The notes: a model not told the origin generated them from the letters alone. 64,000 nucleotides of DNA from Halichondria panicea (GCF_963675165.1 NC_087383.1:3936979-4000978), one strand, 5' to 3'. Counted from the first letter of the stretch, positions 9,713 to 21,601 are shown. Numbers and translations are program-made.

Positions 9713-11506
9713 GTATAATGTAATGTGGTTCACATTAAGGAACTATTATAATTATAGAGAGTTCATATTTCTCTTATTGCTGTGTTAATTCTGTTGCTGT
9801 GACTACTTTGAGTTGTCATGCATAACCCCCAATCGATGGCACACCGTCGTCATAGCAAAATGAGTATAGTTATATAACTTATGTGCCTGGCTATCACAGT
9901 ACATTTGCATCGTTTCTGCAGCGCTGCTGCTGTACACTTTGCAAGTACATATACCATCATCCAAAGCTATACACTTGCATTTCCAAGTACACAAGTATAC
10001 CACCTAGTGCAGTGCACACATGCATATCCCACTGATTATAGTGCACTCTTCCAGCTCAACACTGACTGTGAACGATGAGGCCATAAACCCCCTAGTCTCA
10101 GGAGGACCCCCACAGCCCTCCTGATGGGCGGGTCACCTGGTCAGACTAGTGCCGTGGTGGGAGAGAGTTTGAGAATGTGTGAGGAACTTGCAATATTTAT
10201 AACGGATGATGAGGAATACTATAGCTTACTCTAGAACAACCACCCACCATTTGAACTTACCCTAATGAAAATTTTGCACGAGAAGCCATGCAATAAGTGA
10301 CCCCCAAAATTCTTGTGGTTCGATAACTTTATGAGTTTCGGGATAATTTGAGGGGGGCGTGTATTTTGTGTGTTGATCTCACTTGGAATGACCCAATGGC
10401 ATATATAATTATAATTATGATGATCGTTATTAATCTTGCTGCCTTCTCTGTATTCAGTATGCACTGCATGGAAATGTGTAGTCCTTATATTAATCCCACG
10501 CTGAAAGTGCTGCTTTGTATAATTATACTCTCTCCTTCACAAAATGGTGTTGGTACATGTACGTACGTCATGTGATTACAGTTGCTTAATTAAGTTTCTT
10601 GGCAATTTTGAGAGGCCGCTAATAGCAAGAGTTCATAAGTTCATAATAAAAGAGAGGGAGTATCTAACGTAGCATAACATGTATTTGGAAAGTAACGTAA
10701 CTTCTTGCTTTGCTATTTGCCTCGAGGCAGAAAAAATGTAATTGGCCAAATCATTAGTTGATAACGCGTTTCAGACAGGGTGTAACGTTACACTCTGAAT
10801 ACATTTGATGGAAGGTAACGATATGCTCGATATACTCTCTCTCTTTTATTATGGACTCTTGACAGATTGTTGTCAGCTAGAGCTAGAGGAGGAATGTTTG
10901 TGCTCAAACTTCAAATTTTACTTTAATGACCCCTTTACCTGTCAATATCAATTGCAATGTTGTTTGGGAGCAGATCTTTACCAAATACATATTATGTTTT
11001 CATACCTCCTAGATTGAATGAGAAGAAGTCCAGTCCTCTAGACAGTATCAGAGGGCCTCCCTGGTTCCTATACCATCCACAGAGGTGAGAGATACACATG
11101 TGCAGTACAAGTTTAGAATATTCAGTGGCCTTTAATCAAAATAGATCTACTATTTGCTTGGCATTACTTTTTTGCTAGTGAGCTGCATTTCAGAGCATTT
11201 AGCAATTGATCATGTATATACTGTATGATCTATGCTCTGAATAGCCGATCTGATGGTGTACTGTGTGATTGCAGCTGTATGTACACGTACGCTACTATCT
11301 CTTTATAATAGTTATTGCAACAACCCTGATAGCAGATGCCTATTTAATACTAACTACAGTCCAACTTTAGATTACCTTTATCTCAAAGTGGGAGAATACT
11401 GTTAAATTTCATTGCCAGATGTTCTGTAGTTGACTGTACATGCACGTCACTATTGTATGTCGAGTATTCTCCACCTGGCAGCAACTTATTGATGTTCCCC
11501 TATCAG
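9713..11506. other. Intron-like sequence with no clear exon
   Basis: I see nothing coding that I can support. 10,917-11,040 matches 41,590-41,735 in module C (shared run GAT/AGATCTTTACCAAAT), which shows that this interval belongs to the duplicated module. Confidence 0.45.
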
Positions 11507-11654
11507 GTTGAGGAGAAGAGTGAAACCATTCGATGTCTAGAGGATGACCTGCTGAGGGAGTTGGAGCAGAAGCTGCTCGAGAGGTCTCAAATCATGGACC
11601 TGGGTGTCGTGGCTGAGCTGGAGTGAGAATTGGAACTGGCCAACAGCAAGGCAG
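11507..11654 (+). pseudogene. Coiled-coil exon, module A (one in-frame TGA)
   Basis: The segment opens after CTATCAG and closes at AAGGCAG|GTGTGAG. It is a charged heptad-like helix (EEKSETIRCLEDDLLRELEQ, then KLLERSQIMDLG). The frame is interrupted by TGA at 11,624-11,626 between ELE and ELELANSKA. The same stop at the same codon is present in the module C copy (41,814-41,816), so it predates that duplication. Alternatively the exon ends at an internal GTGAGA donor beginning inside that stop. Parent protein not identified. Confidence 0.5.
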
Positions 11655-11857
11655 GTGTGAGTTTAGTATATTTGTATATGTATTATGTATACATTCGGTG
11701 AACACTGTATAATTTATGCATGTACCTGCAGTACATGTAACTACTGTACAGCTGTTTGCATTATAGACCTTGCTAAATCATTTACTGCATTACCACAAAA
11801 CCACCATACAATGTTGCTATGCAAACAAATAGTATAAATACATGTACATGCATGTAG

Positions 11858-12060
11858 TACCGTATAGCGGGTAATTTTCGTGGGGCAAAATATTCGTGGT
11901 TTTCGTGGTTGGTGGTCTAACCACGAATATTTTACCCACGAATGAAGCGACCTTGCCTACAATCCAAGCAGCAACCACGAAAATATTATTACCCACGAAA
12001 TGTCTCAATATTGCTGAACCACGAATATTTTGTCCCCCGAAAATTACCCGCTATACGGTA
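11858..12060. mobile_element. TATAGCGGGTA-family MITE, copy 4
   Basis: The best preserved copy: 203 bp, from TACCGTATAGCGGGTAATTT to AAATTACCCGCTATACGGTA, which are near-perfect inverted ends. The interior alternates ACGAATATTTT and AAAATATTCGTGG blocks. It sits in the intron-like part of module A and is absent from the aligned part of module C. Confidence 0.8.
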
Positions 12061-12099
12061 TAGTAATGATGGCTTCTAGAACTAGACTATACAAAAATA

Positions 12100-12553
12100 G
12101 CAGAGGAGGTTGGCCACGCGTCATCAATCATGTGAAATTCCTAAGGTCTCTGCTCACGTTACCATAGATACCGAATAACTGTAATATAAAAAAGTTATGG
12201 ATACTCTTGCTTTGCTGACTTGTAACACTGGACTAGCTGTGTCTGTTGTCTGGCTGGACCAAGATTAGCTAGACTATAGGGTAGAGTATAGTTCAGCGGT
12301 GCTGTATGTAGCTTGCATTGTACTGGCTGGCAAGAATCTAGTAAACACTGTATGCACTGATAACTCGCCAGAATAGAGGGGATCGGGTTGGTTAATGAAT
12401 ACTTTATATTCAAAGTAGCCAGAGAGATACATAAATGTCAGTCTCCAATGATCGTGCAACACCATCTAGAAGTTTACATAGAAAATCCTTGTCAATTTCT
12501 GTGCCAGCTCAGCAAAAAAAGTGGTGCACGTGATCGTCTCCAACCTCCTCTGC
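12100..12553. mobile_element. Element with GCAGAGGAGGTTGG inverted ends
   Basis: Inverted repeats of 14 bp bound 454 bp of non-coding sequence at 12,100-12,113 and 12,540-12,553. The CAGAGG start is compatible with a hAT-type MITE, but I could not define an 8-bp target duplication: the flanks share only an AAAAAT core. Confidence 0.45.
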
Positions 12554-12894
12554 AAAAATTGGGTCAAACAGAACAATTTTCAACAGAATAGGCATGAGCT
12601 TGCCCCCCCCCCCAAAGAACCTACATTGTAAATGTATGTATATAGTCAGTCAAATCGTTACAAGCATAGATATAGGTGTGGCTTAGTGGTTAGAGCGAAC
12701 CAGGGAGGATTTGATGTGGAGAAGGGCCAGCAACACCTTGTGCTGAGACTACTTGCATGCTGAACGAAAAATTGTTACGCCAAGGAACCTGCAGATGGCT
12801 GACTCGCTCACTGTGGTATATCGGTTTGACCAACAATTCCGAACATATTTCACATTTCTCGTATAAGCAGCAGGCTTAAACTATCTTTTGTGAT

Positions 12895-13260
12895 ATGTCA
12901 GTGCTTGATGACCTTTGCAGTACTTCGTACTAACAGTTTCTTCAGCCTTCACACTGCTTTCCATACATTCAGTGGACAGATTAGTAGCTACATGTATATC
13001 ATATCTGCTGGTATATGCAAGCTAGTCCCCGCCCATTCTCCATTTCAGATCCTCACCATAATTTGTATGTGAGTTTCCATACCACCAAGAGTAGATCGTG
13101 AGAGCAGTTACTATAATATTGATACCACCTTATAATAAGATAATTTTCGAGGGTCTCACAGATTAGCCATTTTTGTAGCTCGCAACATTGTATGGTATTT
13201 TGCAGCTGTACCACTACCATGCACATGATGGTTGCATTACCTGTGTGTGTGTGTAGTGTA
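12895..13260. repeat. Module segment duplicated at 43,872-44,300
   Basis: The run from GATGACCTTTGCAGTACTTCG through CACTGCTTTCCATACATTCAGTGGAC to the TGTGTGTGTG tract is repeated at 43,872-44,300 with small changes. In the right copy a 28-bp minisatellite abuts its left edge. It is non-coding as far as I can see. Confidence 0.7.
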
Positions 13261-13284
13261 CATGACCATCTATTACCCAGTCTG

Positions 13285-13627
13285 CTGTGCAGCTAGGAGA
13301 GACGTGTGATGGAGGAAGAGCTCAAGAAGGCACTGTGTAGACATATTCGAGTGCTACGAACAACAGGTGATAAAAGTTATACAGTATACCTTTACAGATT
13401 ATGGCATACAATGCATCTATGTACATTACTGGACTAGACTGTTAACCATAATTATTTTGCTGAAAAACGCTTGCGATTATGCTGAATCAGCAGACATTTT
13501 TATTCAATTAGTAACTTTCCATGGCCGGTTATTGAACAGTTCTCTAAGTAATGTTTATCATATTTTTCTGCTCCTTTGCATAGTTTGAGGCGGAGTAATG
13601 AAATCATACGCCTTCAAAAAGTGCAGG
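13285..13627 (+). pseudogene. Decayed coiled-coil exons, module A
   Basis: 13,285-13,365 matches the exon at about 30,077-30,230 (GTGATGGAGGAAGAGCTCAAGA..) but has lost about 70 bp from its middle and is frameshifted. 13,586-13,627 is a second exon remnant ending in a GTAAG donor; related exons are at about 25,199 and 42,268. These are fragments of a coiled-coil gene of unknown identity. Confidence 0.45.
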
Positions 13628-13721
13628 TAAGAAATGTGATTATCGGAACTGAAGTTGTGGTCAAATAGTTGAAAGTATGTACTCACTGCACGAAGGAATG
13701 GTAGTATACATTATATATACC

Positions 13722-13880
13722 ACATTACTGCTGGTGAAAAACCTTTGTACGAGCAGAAAACATGACCCTTTGCGATCTAACTATTGCGTTCTGGCAAGGA
13801 TCGTGTGTATTTTCATTTAGGCTAAAAAGTTGCGACCATCGAAAAGTTTGCGTATGTTTGATGCTCGTAGTAATACAGTA
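13722..13880. mobile_element. Partial copy of the TTACTAGA..TTTTGCG element
   Basis: Shares a long block with 39,083-39,283 (GAAAAACCTTT, CCCTTTGCGAT, ACTATTGCGTTCTGGCAAGG). The left terminus is lost. Non-coding DNA transposon remnant. Confidence 0.55.
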
Positions 13881-13918
13881 GAACTTATATACACTCAATG
13901 TACCCCCCCCCCATGCAC

Positions 13919-14056
13919 AGAGAGTTCTTCCTGCGAGCATCGACAGTGGACCCCCCGGACAGAAAGCTGGGTATCGACGAGTATTCTGACGTGACCCAGA
14001 CCATGCTCACCAAACTACATCAGTCAGTGTCCATGGAGATATGCTCCACCCACTCT
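13919..14056 (+). CDS. Exon of the IQGAP-associated module A
   Basis: Open segment after CATGCACAG and before CACTCT|GTGAGT, reading FFLRASTVDPPDRKLGI then EYSDVTQTMLTKLHQSVSMEI. Diverged, interrupted copies are at about 30,740 and 53,693. It lies upstream of exons that clearly encode an IQGAP C-terminus, so it may be an upstream exon of the same gene. The resemblance of TMLTKLHQSVS to the RasGAP-C region of IQGAPs is only suggestive. Confidence 0.4.
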
Positions 14057-14247
14057 GTGAGTCTCCACCTACTTACTGGAGAGCAGTTAATAGCATGCTT
14101 GTGTTGTGCGCTTAGAGCTTTAATATGGATTGTCAATGTAAATAGAATTTGTGCTTTCAATTCCTAGTCCATTTGGGTACATTGGGGTGTCACGGTATTG
14201 ATGCTAAGAGCTTCGTATGTCTCTTGTCATCGAATACTACTGGGAAT

Positions 14248-14577
14248 CCCTACTAGAATCAAACATCTATGATTATCCATCAACATGTCCCAATAATTGC
14301 TCTGGCACGTACTTTTGTCCACGTTTTGACTGAAGCTCAGACTCTACTACTATAATCTAGACTTAAACAATTAAAGTGTGAGGCTATTTTGCCCCAATCT
14401 TACCTGTTAACGTTACGCCCTACTAGAATCAAACATCTATCAACATGTCCCAATAATTGCTCTGGCACGTACTTTTGTCCACGTTTTGACTGAAGCTCAG
14501 ACTCTACTACTATAATCTAGACTTAAAGAATTAAAGTGTGAGGCTATTTTGCCCCAATCTTACCTGTTAACGTTACG
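14248..14577. repeat. Tandem duplication of about 170 bp
   Basis: Two head-to-tail copies, 14,248-14,417 and 14,418-14,577, both start CCCTACTAGAATCAAACATC and end GTTAACGTTACG. The second lacks a 10-bp stretch near its start. Modules B and D carry one related, more diverged copy, so the duplication is specific to module A. It is intronic. Confidence 0.85.
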
Positions 14578-14616
14578 CCCTATAATAATGTGAACATTAT
14601 TTTTTACTCGTCCAGG

Positions 14617-14974
14617 TTCAGGTTCGGAAATGTTGTGTTTGAGATCACATCAGGCAGATAGAGAAGGTGGAGCTGGTCCTCCAGGTGAGGGTGTGTGTGT
14701 GCGTACAGGCATAATTAGGTATGTAAAGTGTTTAAAGTTCACTGCCTTGTGTCAGGTATAGTGTTGGTATGCTTGTACGGTGTATGTAAGTACATGTATT
14801 TACAAATACATGCATTCTTTGTCTTATAGCAGTTGAAGTGTTTCACTGCCCTCTCTTCTCCCCACACAGGACCTCCTTCAGCTGCAATACGAGGGCCTGG
14901 CAATCATGGAGATGTGTGAGACGGTCAAATTGAACGTTAATCTGCTCATTTTCCTTATGAACAAAAATCGCTAA
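14617..14974 (+). pseudogene. IQGAP-like C-terminal exons, module A
   Basis: The last exon (14,870-14,974) follows CCCCACACAG and reads DLLQLQYEGLAI, then LNVNLLIFLMNKN and a stop. This is the highly conserved C-terminus of IQGAP scaffold proteins, which link Rho GTPases, calmodulin and actin. The preceding exon (14,617-14,685) encodes the NVVFEI and EKVELV strands but has lost about 67 bp relative to module B. It is therefore out of frame, and this copy is probably not functional as a whole. The rest of the protein (CH, IQ and GAP-related domains) is not in the window. Confidence 0.7.
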
Positions 14975-15891
14975 GCGTTATATTGTATTTCCTGTATTCA
15001 TGACAATTTTATGTACGTGCAGTACATGTACTTTCTGTGACACTGTTTAGAAAGCGAAACCATCATTATTGCTGTGCTATTGACCATTTCTAACTTGATT
15101 TGTTTAGGTAGTGGTTAAGTAATGTGCCTATTTCTGTCTTCTGTGCACTAACTGTTCTCAAAGCATTTAAATTGTCATTGAATAACGTAGTACAAAATAA
15201 ATCATGCATGGTTGAGATTAAATAATAGTTAGACTATAACTATACATGATTTATACCTTGTAAACGGGTACGAATTTGAAATTAACGCTAAATTAAGTAC
15301 GTGGTGCTAATAATAAAACGCAATTAAAAAAGTATGAATCTCATTCAAAAAAAAATTTTTTTTTCTTTTTTCTTTTTTCTGATGTACTTTTGTATAATGT
15401 AATGCATGTACTTTTGAGAGTATGCTAAGCAAGCTAGTCCGCCAAAATTAGTACCCTAAAAACAAAAAAATCTGAAAACGCTAAAATTACTACCCGTCTA
15501 TATTATATTAATAGTAGTAACATTAAGGTACTGGGTAGAAGCCCAAAGCCAAAGGGCTGGTTGTAGTATTCCGAACGTATAGTGAGAGTTCTACTAGCCC
15601 TGAGGACTTCTAAATCATGTGGAAACTTCCTAAACAGTGTCTAAGCATTTTAGATCATAGCAACCATGAGTATCTAGCCAATCAGTATATCTAATCTTTG
15701 CTAATGATTTTCTAAGTGAAGTACGTAATTTTCTAAGTACATGATTTTCTGAACACTTCCTTTAGCCAATCAGATTGCGGTATTTATGTAAACATGATAA
15801 TTATAATCACCAATAATTATTATTATAATTATTATTGTATTCACTGAAAATGTACGTACAGTATTGCTGTTGTGCTATCCCGGCATTATAA
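14975..15891. other. 3' flank of module A and non-coding DNA
   Basis: No gene. 15,100-15,210 is repeated on the far side of the Gypsy element at 21,500-21,595 (GCATTTAAATTGTCATTGAA) and again next to the intact NLR at about 32,035-32,100. This shows that the IQGAP 3' flank joins the NLR 3' flank in the ancestral unit. Confidence 0.55.
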
Positions 15892-15895
15892 CAAC

Positions 15896-15962
15896 TGTAA
15901 CAAACTCAACTCTTTCTATCACTTTCAATCATACGTGACATGCCCATTGTCACAATGTTACA
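15896..15962 (-). repeat. 3' LTR of the Gypsy element (67 bp, shortened)
   Basis: Starts TGTAACAAACTCAACTC and ends CACAATGTTACA. It lacks a 57-bp internal block present in the other LTR; otherwise it differs by one visible base. Confidence 0.85.
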
Positions 15963-15972
15963 TATCCCCTGC

Positions 15973-16993
15973 TCAGGATAGCTCGTCCCGAGCGTTCTCT
16001 GAATCCTTAACACTCATCAGCCGAGCCGGGGCCTTGATTTCTCGAGTTCGAGTTCGAGTTCGTGTTTGCGTACCTTTCGACGGTACTGCAATTGGTTCTC
16101 TGGCCTTCTTCTTTGCAGACTCTTGCGGCACAGTGTCGAATATTGCGTCGGTATCAGAGGGGGTGATTGGTGTGTGAGTCTTGGGAGATACAGTCTCATC
16201 TAGAGTTTCCTCCGGGAGAGTTTCTTTCTGCAACTTGGACAGCCATTTCGGGGGACGCCCAGGCCCCTGTCGACGAGGTCCATACCAGTAGTACCCGGAT
16301 GGAAATCCATCAGGGCATCGCGTCACACGTTCCAGGTGTACCTGGATCTTACCATCTTGAGGAGCGTACACCTTCTCAGCGACCATGCCAGTTTTCGTGA
16401 CCTCCAGTACTCTATAGGGTCCATGCCATGGTCGAGACAACTTCCTTTCTTTGCCTGACTCATCCTGTCGAAAGCGAATCATGGTCCAGTCCGTTCATCT
16501 GAGTGTTAGGAGTCGTCCTTCGGTCATAATACTTCTTGTAGCGCGTCTGAGCCTGTTGGATAGACTCGGCGGCTAGGTCTCTAGCTTGACTTAGCGTAGT
16601 AGCCAATTTCTCACGGTAGTCAGACACCTCTTCACTCCTCACGTCCTCAGGTGGTAACAGGGCCACTTCAGATGGAGATTTTAGGTCAGTCCCAAACAAA
16701 AGGAAGGATGGCTTTTCTCCGGTGCTTTCGTGCAGAGTGTTGCGGTAAGCCCATAATAGGCCGTGAAGGTTGGTGTCCCATTGCTTGCCCCTCGTTTCTA
16801 CATGCTTGCGAATCATTTGCTTCAACGTCCTGTTAAAACGCTCAACTAAGCCGTTACCTCTGGGGTGATAAGCGGTAGTGTTCAATTTGGTTGTGCCCAA
16901 CAGAGTGCACACATCTTTCATGAGGAAGGATAGCAAGTTAGTGCCTCGATCCGAGAGAAGGCCCTCCCTCCGGCACCCCAAAGACCGGGACAA
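15973..16993 (-). pseudogene. Gypsy integrase core end and C-terminal tail
   Basis: The core contains the second Asp (LSDRGTN) and the Glu (NGLVERFNR) of the DDE triad, then WAYRNTLHESTGEKPSFLLFG, typical of Gypsy integrases. A frameshift near 16,475 leads to the C-terminal module (16,482 to 15,973): KLSRPWHGPYRVLEV, a basic RRQGPGRPPKWL stretch and an Arg/Thr repeat. No chromodomain is evident. Confidence 0.8.
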
Positions 16994-18997
16994 TCTCTTT
17001 CACCAGTATGTCTACAATTCTCCTGGTCTTCTGATCAGGCATGGGAAAAACCATAGGCCACTTCGACAGGAAGTCTTGGAACACCAAGACGTGTTTGTTG
17101 CCTAAATCCGTCTTTGGGAGGTCCATGATATCAACACCCACCAGCTGGAAAGGTCTTCGCACTGGGATGGGTTGCAGCGGTGGTCTCCCTACTCTTGGTC
17201 CGCCAGACACCGTCGTGCACGGTGGGAAGTTCTTGCAAAACTGTTGGACATCTTGATACATTCCGTCCCACCAAAACTTTGGGCAGAGGGCACCATAAGT
17301 TCTCTGTCCTGAGAAGTGTCCTGCAAATGGACCACTGTGGAACTGCCTTATCAGCTCTTGTCGGTGACTCTTCGGAATCACTGCCCTCCTACTGTGGTTC
17401 TTCTTGGGGTTGATATAGTACAGGACTCCCTCGATAATTGCAAAGCGGTCCACCATCCTAGTCAGGTAATTAGCTTGAGGCTGGAATGCCAATATTTGCT
17501 TACACTCCGGGTCCTTCGCCTGTTCTTCTTTAAGAGACCCAGTGAGCGACACTTGCATTTCCGTCTCTTCTGCCAACAGAGATGTAACATTCCCTACGCT
17601 GGAGTCCATTTCACTAGGGCAATGCTTCAGTAGTGTTCTGATCGAGTCGTCTCCCACAAGGTGGAACACTGATACGCCGATATCAACTTCTTCGTCGGGT
17701 GCTTGGTCTTGAGGACAACGCGAGAGAGTGTCCGCGTTCTGATTATCTCTTCCTCTATGGTATAAAATCTCCACCCGGCCAATTCCACTCTCATATATCT
17801 TCGACCACCAACGAGCATGCTTTGCACTCGCTGCTGGGTTCTGTAGAACTGCCTTGACAGCTGTGTGGTCTGTGAAAATCTTCACTTGTTGGCCATAAAG
17901 GTAAGTTTTGAAATGGGCTAGGGACCAGACAACTGCCAGTGTTTCCAAGTCTGTGATGCCATAGTTTCTCTCAGCTTGAGAGGTGGCTCGACTGGCATAT
18001 GCCACTGGGTGGGGTAACCCATCTTCTTGTACTTGAGACAGAACAGCTCCCAAACCGGCCACACTTGCATCCGTTTCCAAAATGAAGTCCTTGATGAATG
18101 TTGGGTAAGCCAAAACTGGGGCTTTTAGCAAATTCTGTTTCAGGGTGTTGAATGCTGTCTGGCATTCAGGGTCCCAACTAAATCTCGCATTCTTTTTGGT
18201 GAGGGCATGCAGAAGACTTGCTATTGTTGCGAAGGAGTTGACAAAGCGTCTATAATAGGATGTCAGTCCTAGGAATTGTCGAACACCAGAGACGCAGGTT
18301 GGAACTGGAAACTCCTTTACGGCTTTAAGGTGTCTTTCGGACGTCTTCAGTCCCTGTGGAGTAATCATATGTCCCAAATATTCCACCTCTTGTCGTATGA
18401 ATTTGCATTTAGCCGGATTCAGTTTCAATCCAGCCGCTAATACTCGGTCCATTACTTTCTTCAGGTGCTGTTGATGTTCCTTGAGCGTTCGTGGGATGTC
18501 ATCGATGTATGCAGACACGAAGTCGGGCTCGCCTTCCTGGTTCAATCCGTCCAAGACCTCTTGAACCAGTCTCTGGAAGACAGCTGGTGCGTTGGTCAGT
18601 CCAAAAGGCATGACACAAAATTCGAACAACCCACGATGCGTTACAAAAGCAGTCTTAGGTTGAGTATCTGCCAATAGCCTGCAGCCAAATCTAGTGTGGA
18701 GAAGTATCTCGAGTCTGCCAGCTGATCCAACAGGTCGTCAATTTGAGGAAGGGGAAATGTGTCTTTCGTTGTCACTTCGTTGAGCTTCCTGTAGTCGACA
18801 CAGAATCGATAGTCACCATTACGTTTCCTCACAAGGATTACTGGGCTTGCCCACGGGCTGTGTGACTTCTTGATGACTCCCGCTTTCGTCATCTTATTCA
18901 CTTGTCTTTCCACTTCATTTCTGACTACGAACGGCATTCTTCTTGGTGCTTGTCTCCGGGGTTGAGCATCGCCTGTGTCAATCTGCATCTTCACCAT
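16938..18997 (-). pseudogene. pol: Gypsy reverse transcriptase, RNase H and integrase start
   Basis: The RT N-terminal half (18,641-18,997) has the conserved RFCVDYRKLN and STLDLAAGYWQI blocks. A frameshift near 18,660 moves to the next frame, with FCVMPFGLTNAP and the catalytic YIDD box (about 18,499-18,510). Just after YIDD a few residues normally present are missing, a small in-frame deletion. RNase H follows (LETDAS, YGITDLETLAVV, FTDHTAVK), then the integrase zinc region (HFSGQ and a CKNFPPC pair) and the first catalytic Asp in VGVDIMD. The frame breaks again near 16,985. Confidence 0.85.
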
Positions 18998-19555
18998 CTC
19001 CGTTTCTCCCCGTTCACCTTCTTCGAGGCAGAAGGCCGTGTGGTAGTCTTCTAGGAATTTGCAGAACGGTGCTTTATCATTTGGGGGTGTCGACGTATGT
19101 TATTAGCTTCTGCTTCCTCTCAAGGACCTGATCAGACGGCATCGACTGCACAACATGAGCTCGGGGACCAGGATCAAGCTGTCCTTGGTCATTAATCTGC
19201 ACAGGGGAGATGAGGTCCACTTCGTTGGCCGTGCCCAGTTCGTGGTCCGCAAAGAGCTCTACGGTGAACCCTGTTCTGTTGGTCAGGAGCACGGTGGTGT
19301 CTTCTAATCCAGGTTGCACGAGACCTTGCTCCAGATGCACTCCTTGCGCAATCAAAGCCAAGTCTGCCTCTATCAGTATGAGAGCGTCTGGCTTATTTGT
19401 GGGGAACTGTACGGTGACAGGTGTCGTCTGTTGAGGTAGCAGCTTTTCTGACCGCACTAGTGACACCTTAACCATAGGTACGTCAGCCGATTCTGTTGGG
19501 GGTACGATAGACTGCCGGCAGACCCCCTCTGACAGCAGCAGTGGTGTGGATGAGT

Positions 19556-20092
19556 CTATCTTGATATACACTGGAGCAGACATTGATCCTCGAATGAAAT
19601 GTCTAGGTCCATGCAGCCATGAAGCACAAATGGTCGTTGGTCATAGGTGCGAGGTGTTTTGTCGGCTTTCCGAAAGTTCTTCTTTTTCAGTTTGGCTACT
19701 GTGGCCACTGTTTTAAACAGATCCCCGCCCAGAATAGTAATGTCGGCTCCACTGTCTATGACTCCTTTCACTGGTACACCATGTAGATCAACATTAGCAT
19801 ACATCACTTTGCTCCCTGTATCTCGTACTCTCACTGTCTGCACACTAGACTGGTCATCGTCATCTGAGGACACTAAGTAGTCAACTGATATTCTCTGCAA
19901 CTGACGCCTCAGGCTGGGTCTGTACTTGTCTGGTTTTGGGGTTTTTCCACTTATGACCTCCGGAGCTCTCTGTCTTCCTCTGACGGCAATCCCGGCTAAA
20001 GTGCCCAGGCTGCCTACACACGTAGCACACTTTCCGGCCTGAATTATCTGTACCTGAGCTCTCTCTTGTATACGCGGGTGGACTCCTGCCAC
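19556..20092 (-). pseudogene. Gypsy aspartic protease region
   Basis: The retropepsin active-site motif DSGAD (about 19,742-19,756) is followed by ITILGGDLF, as in retroviral-type proteases that cut the Gag-Pol polyprotein. The frame overlaps the zinc-knuckle frame at its start. A break near 19,580 separates it from the next segment (19,077-19,583), which links protease to reverse transcriptase. Confidence 0.8.
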
Positions 20093-21318
20093 TCTCTAGC
20101 TCTTGCCTCTTCTTCAAGGCCATCAGACATCTCTCTTCCCCTTTTGCTGCAATGCATAGTTGCTCATAGGCCAGGGCTCCTGAGACGGCTGGGGCCTGAA
20201 GTAACTCATACCTCAAACTGTCTTGTAGTTGGGCATACAGAAGGGCATCTCTGGTCTCTTTAGAGAGTGGTTCCCGACCATAGGCCTCTCTGAATGCCTT
20301 TTCTAGACGGGTAATGAACTCACCCACGCCGGCATCTGGGACATGTGTTTAAATTCCAGTGTTCCCAGCATTCTGCTTCCAGGGTCTAACCGGCTCTGGA
20401 GATTCTCCACCGCTGCATCCATGGTCTGCTTCTCGATTGCTTGTAACAGGCCCCATTCTTGTAGAGCCTGCCCACGTAAGTGGCCTGCCAGTTGCAATAG
20501 CCGATCTTGGTCTGATCAAACGATGGCAACCAGTCTTCGAATTTGACGCCCCTACTATCCCCCTGGAATGTCTCGACTGGAGGGGCTTTCCCCTTTCTCG
20601 GGAGTACGGTCTTTGTTCTAGGGTCCACGATTCTCGATCTCATAGGCGAGCTGGTGTGCGATGCGCAGGGTACCCTGCTTCCCGTGTGGAAGTCATTTCG
20701 GCCAAGCGTTGTTTTAATTCACATATTTCATTATCTTTTTCACACATAAACACATCGTATTGCATAGCACTATCACAATTAATTTTCCACAATTGCTTAT
20801 AATAATCTGATCTTTTCATCACCAAGCTTTGCCTGGTAACTACTTACCTCCCCCTCGAGGGAATGTACTCTTTCTTTTGCTGCAGTCAACTCCTCCTGGA
20901 GGGCTTCAACCTCCTGTTGTACTGCTGTTAGTTCCTTTTCCAGTTCCCCTTCAGACTCGGTTCCGTTCTCAGGGTCCTCTGCCGCTTCCTGGTCCATCGC
21001 AGGAGTTTCTTCTTCTGGAATCTCTAAAAAGATTCCCGTTTCGTCCATCAGTACTTGTACGTTCGAAGGCTCTCTACCCCCATCAGACAGTTTTGCGTCT
21101 ATTATCTGTAGCACCTCGGCAGTGGAAGCTGTGGTGGGGAGCCCCAACTCTGTAGCAATCCTTTTGGTAGCTCTCCCCGTCAGTCTCTTTGAGTTAAGAG
21201 GTAGCCGTGTCTCTCTTCCGGACATGACCACGTGGTCTCTAAATTCTGTTCTCCTTGCTGAAAACGTTTGAGAATACCAAGGATATACCTCAGCTACTCT
21301 CTGGTCTGTTCTTGACAA
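19880..21318 (-). pseudogene. gag: Gypsy gag remnant
   Basis: The N-terminal part (20,797-21,318) is a Glu-rich coiled coil (residues about 120-165 of that frame). The middle continues in three other frames (20,640-20,825, 20,386-20,643, 20,303-20,497), so there are several frameshifts. The C-terminal part (19,881-20,327) contains a CCHC zinc knuckle, CYVCRQPGHFSRDC, which packages the element RNA. Non-functional as it stands. Confidence 0.8.
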
Positions 21319-21369
21319 TCAGCACGCCGATCCGTCCACGATGCTCTTGGATCTCGGCAAGACCTCCAC

Positions 21370-21493
21370 TGTAACAAACTCAACTCTTTCTATCACTTTC
21401 AATCATATGTGACATGCCCAGAACACTCATTACATCATGCCGTATATTAACTAATAGTAGTTCAATAGTATAATACATTGTCACAATGTTACA
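21370..21493 (-). repeat. 5' LTR of the Gypsy element (124 bp)
   Basis: Same ends as the other LTR plus the extra 57 bp (about 21,412-21,475). 124 bp is short for a Gypsy LTR. The near identity of shared parts suggests a fairly recent insertion. Confidence 0.85.
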
Positions 21494-21601
21494 CAACCTT
21501 TAATTTGTTTTAGGTAATGGTTGTGTAATATGCCAACATAGCATTTAAATTGTCATTGAATAATTATGGCAGAATAAAATCAAGTAAAATCATGGTCGAT
21601 A

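Larger units (their letters stand above)
15892..21497 (-). mobile_element. Ty3/Gypsy LTR retrotransposon, decayed
   Basis: A complete but broken element on the minus strand. LTRs begin TGTAAC and end GTTACA and are flanked by a 4-bp target duplication, CAAC (15,892-15,895 and 21,494-21,497). Order on the coding strand is gag with zinc knuckle, protease, reverse transcriptase, RNase H, then integrase, the Ty3/Gypsy order. The frame is broken at several places by frameshifts and a small deletion, so it cannot encode a working polyprotein. Inside the 5' LTR (right side) a TGGAGGTCTTGCC stretch is placed like a tRNA primer-binding site. A purine-rich GCAGGGGATA stretch precedes the 3' LTR. The element lies between the IQGAP 3' flank and the broken NLR. 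Confidence 0.9.

Noticed and set aside
12671-12690. A-box-like TGGCTTAGTGG as a tRNA gene start
   Set aside because: No cloverleaf, no B-box at the proper distance and no acceptor pairing.
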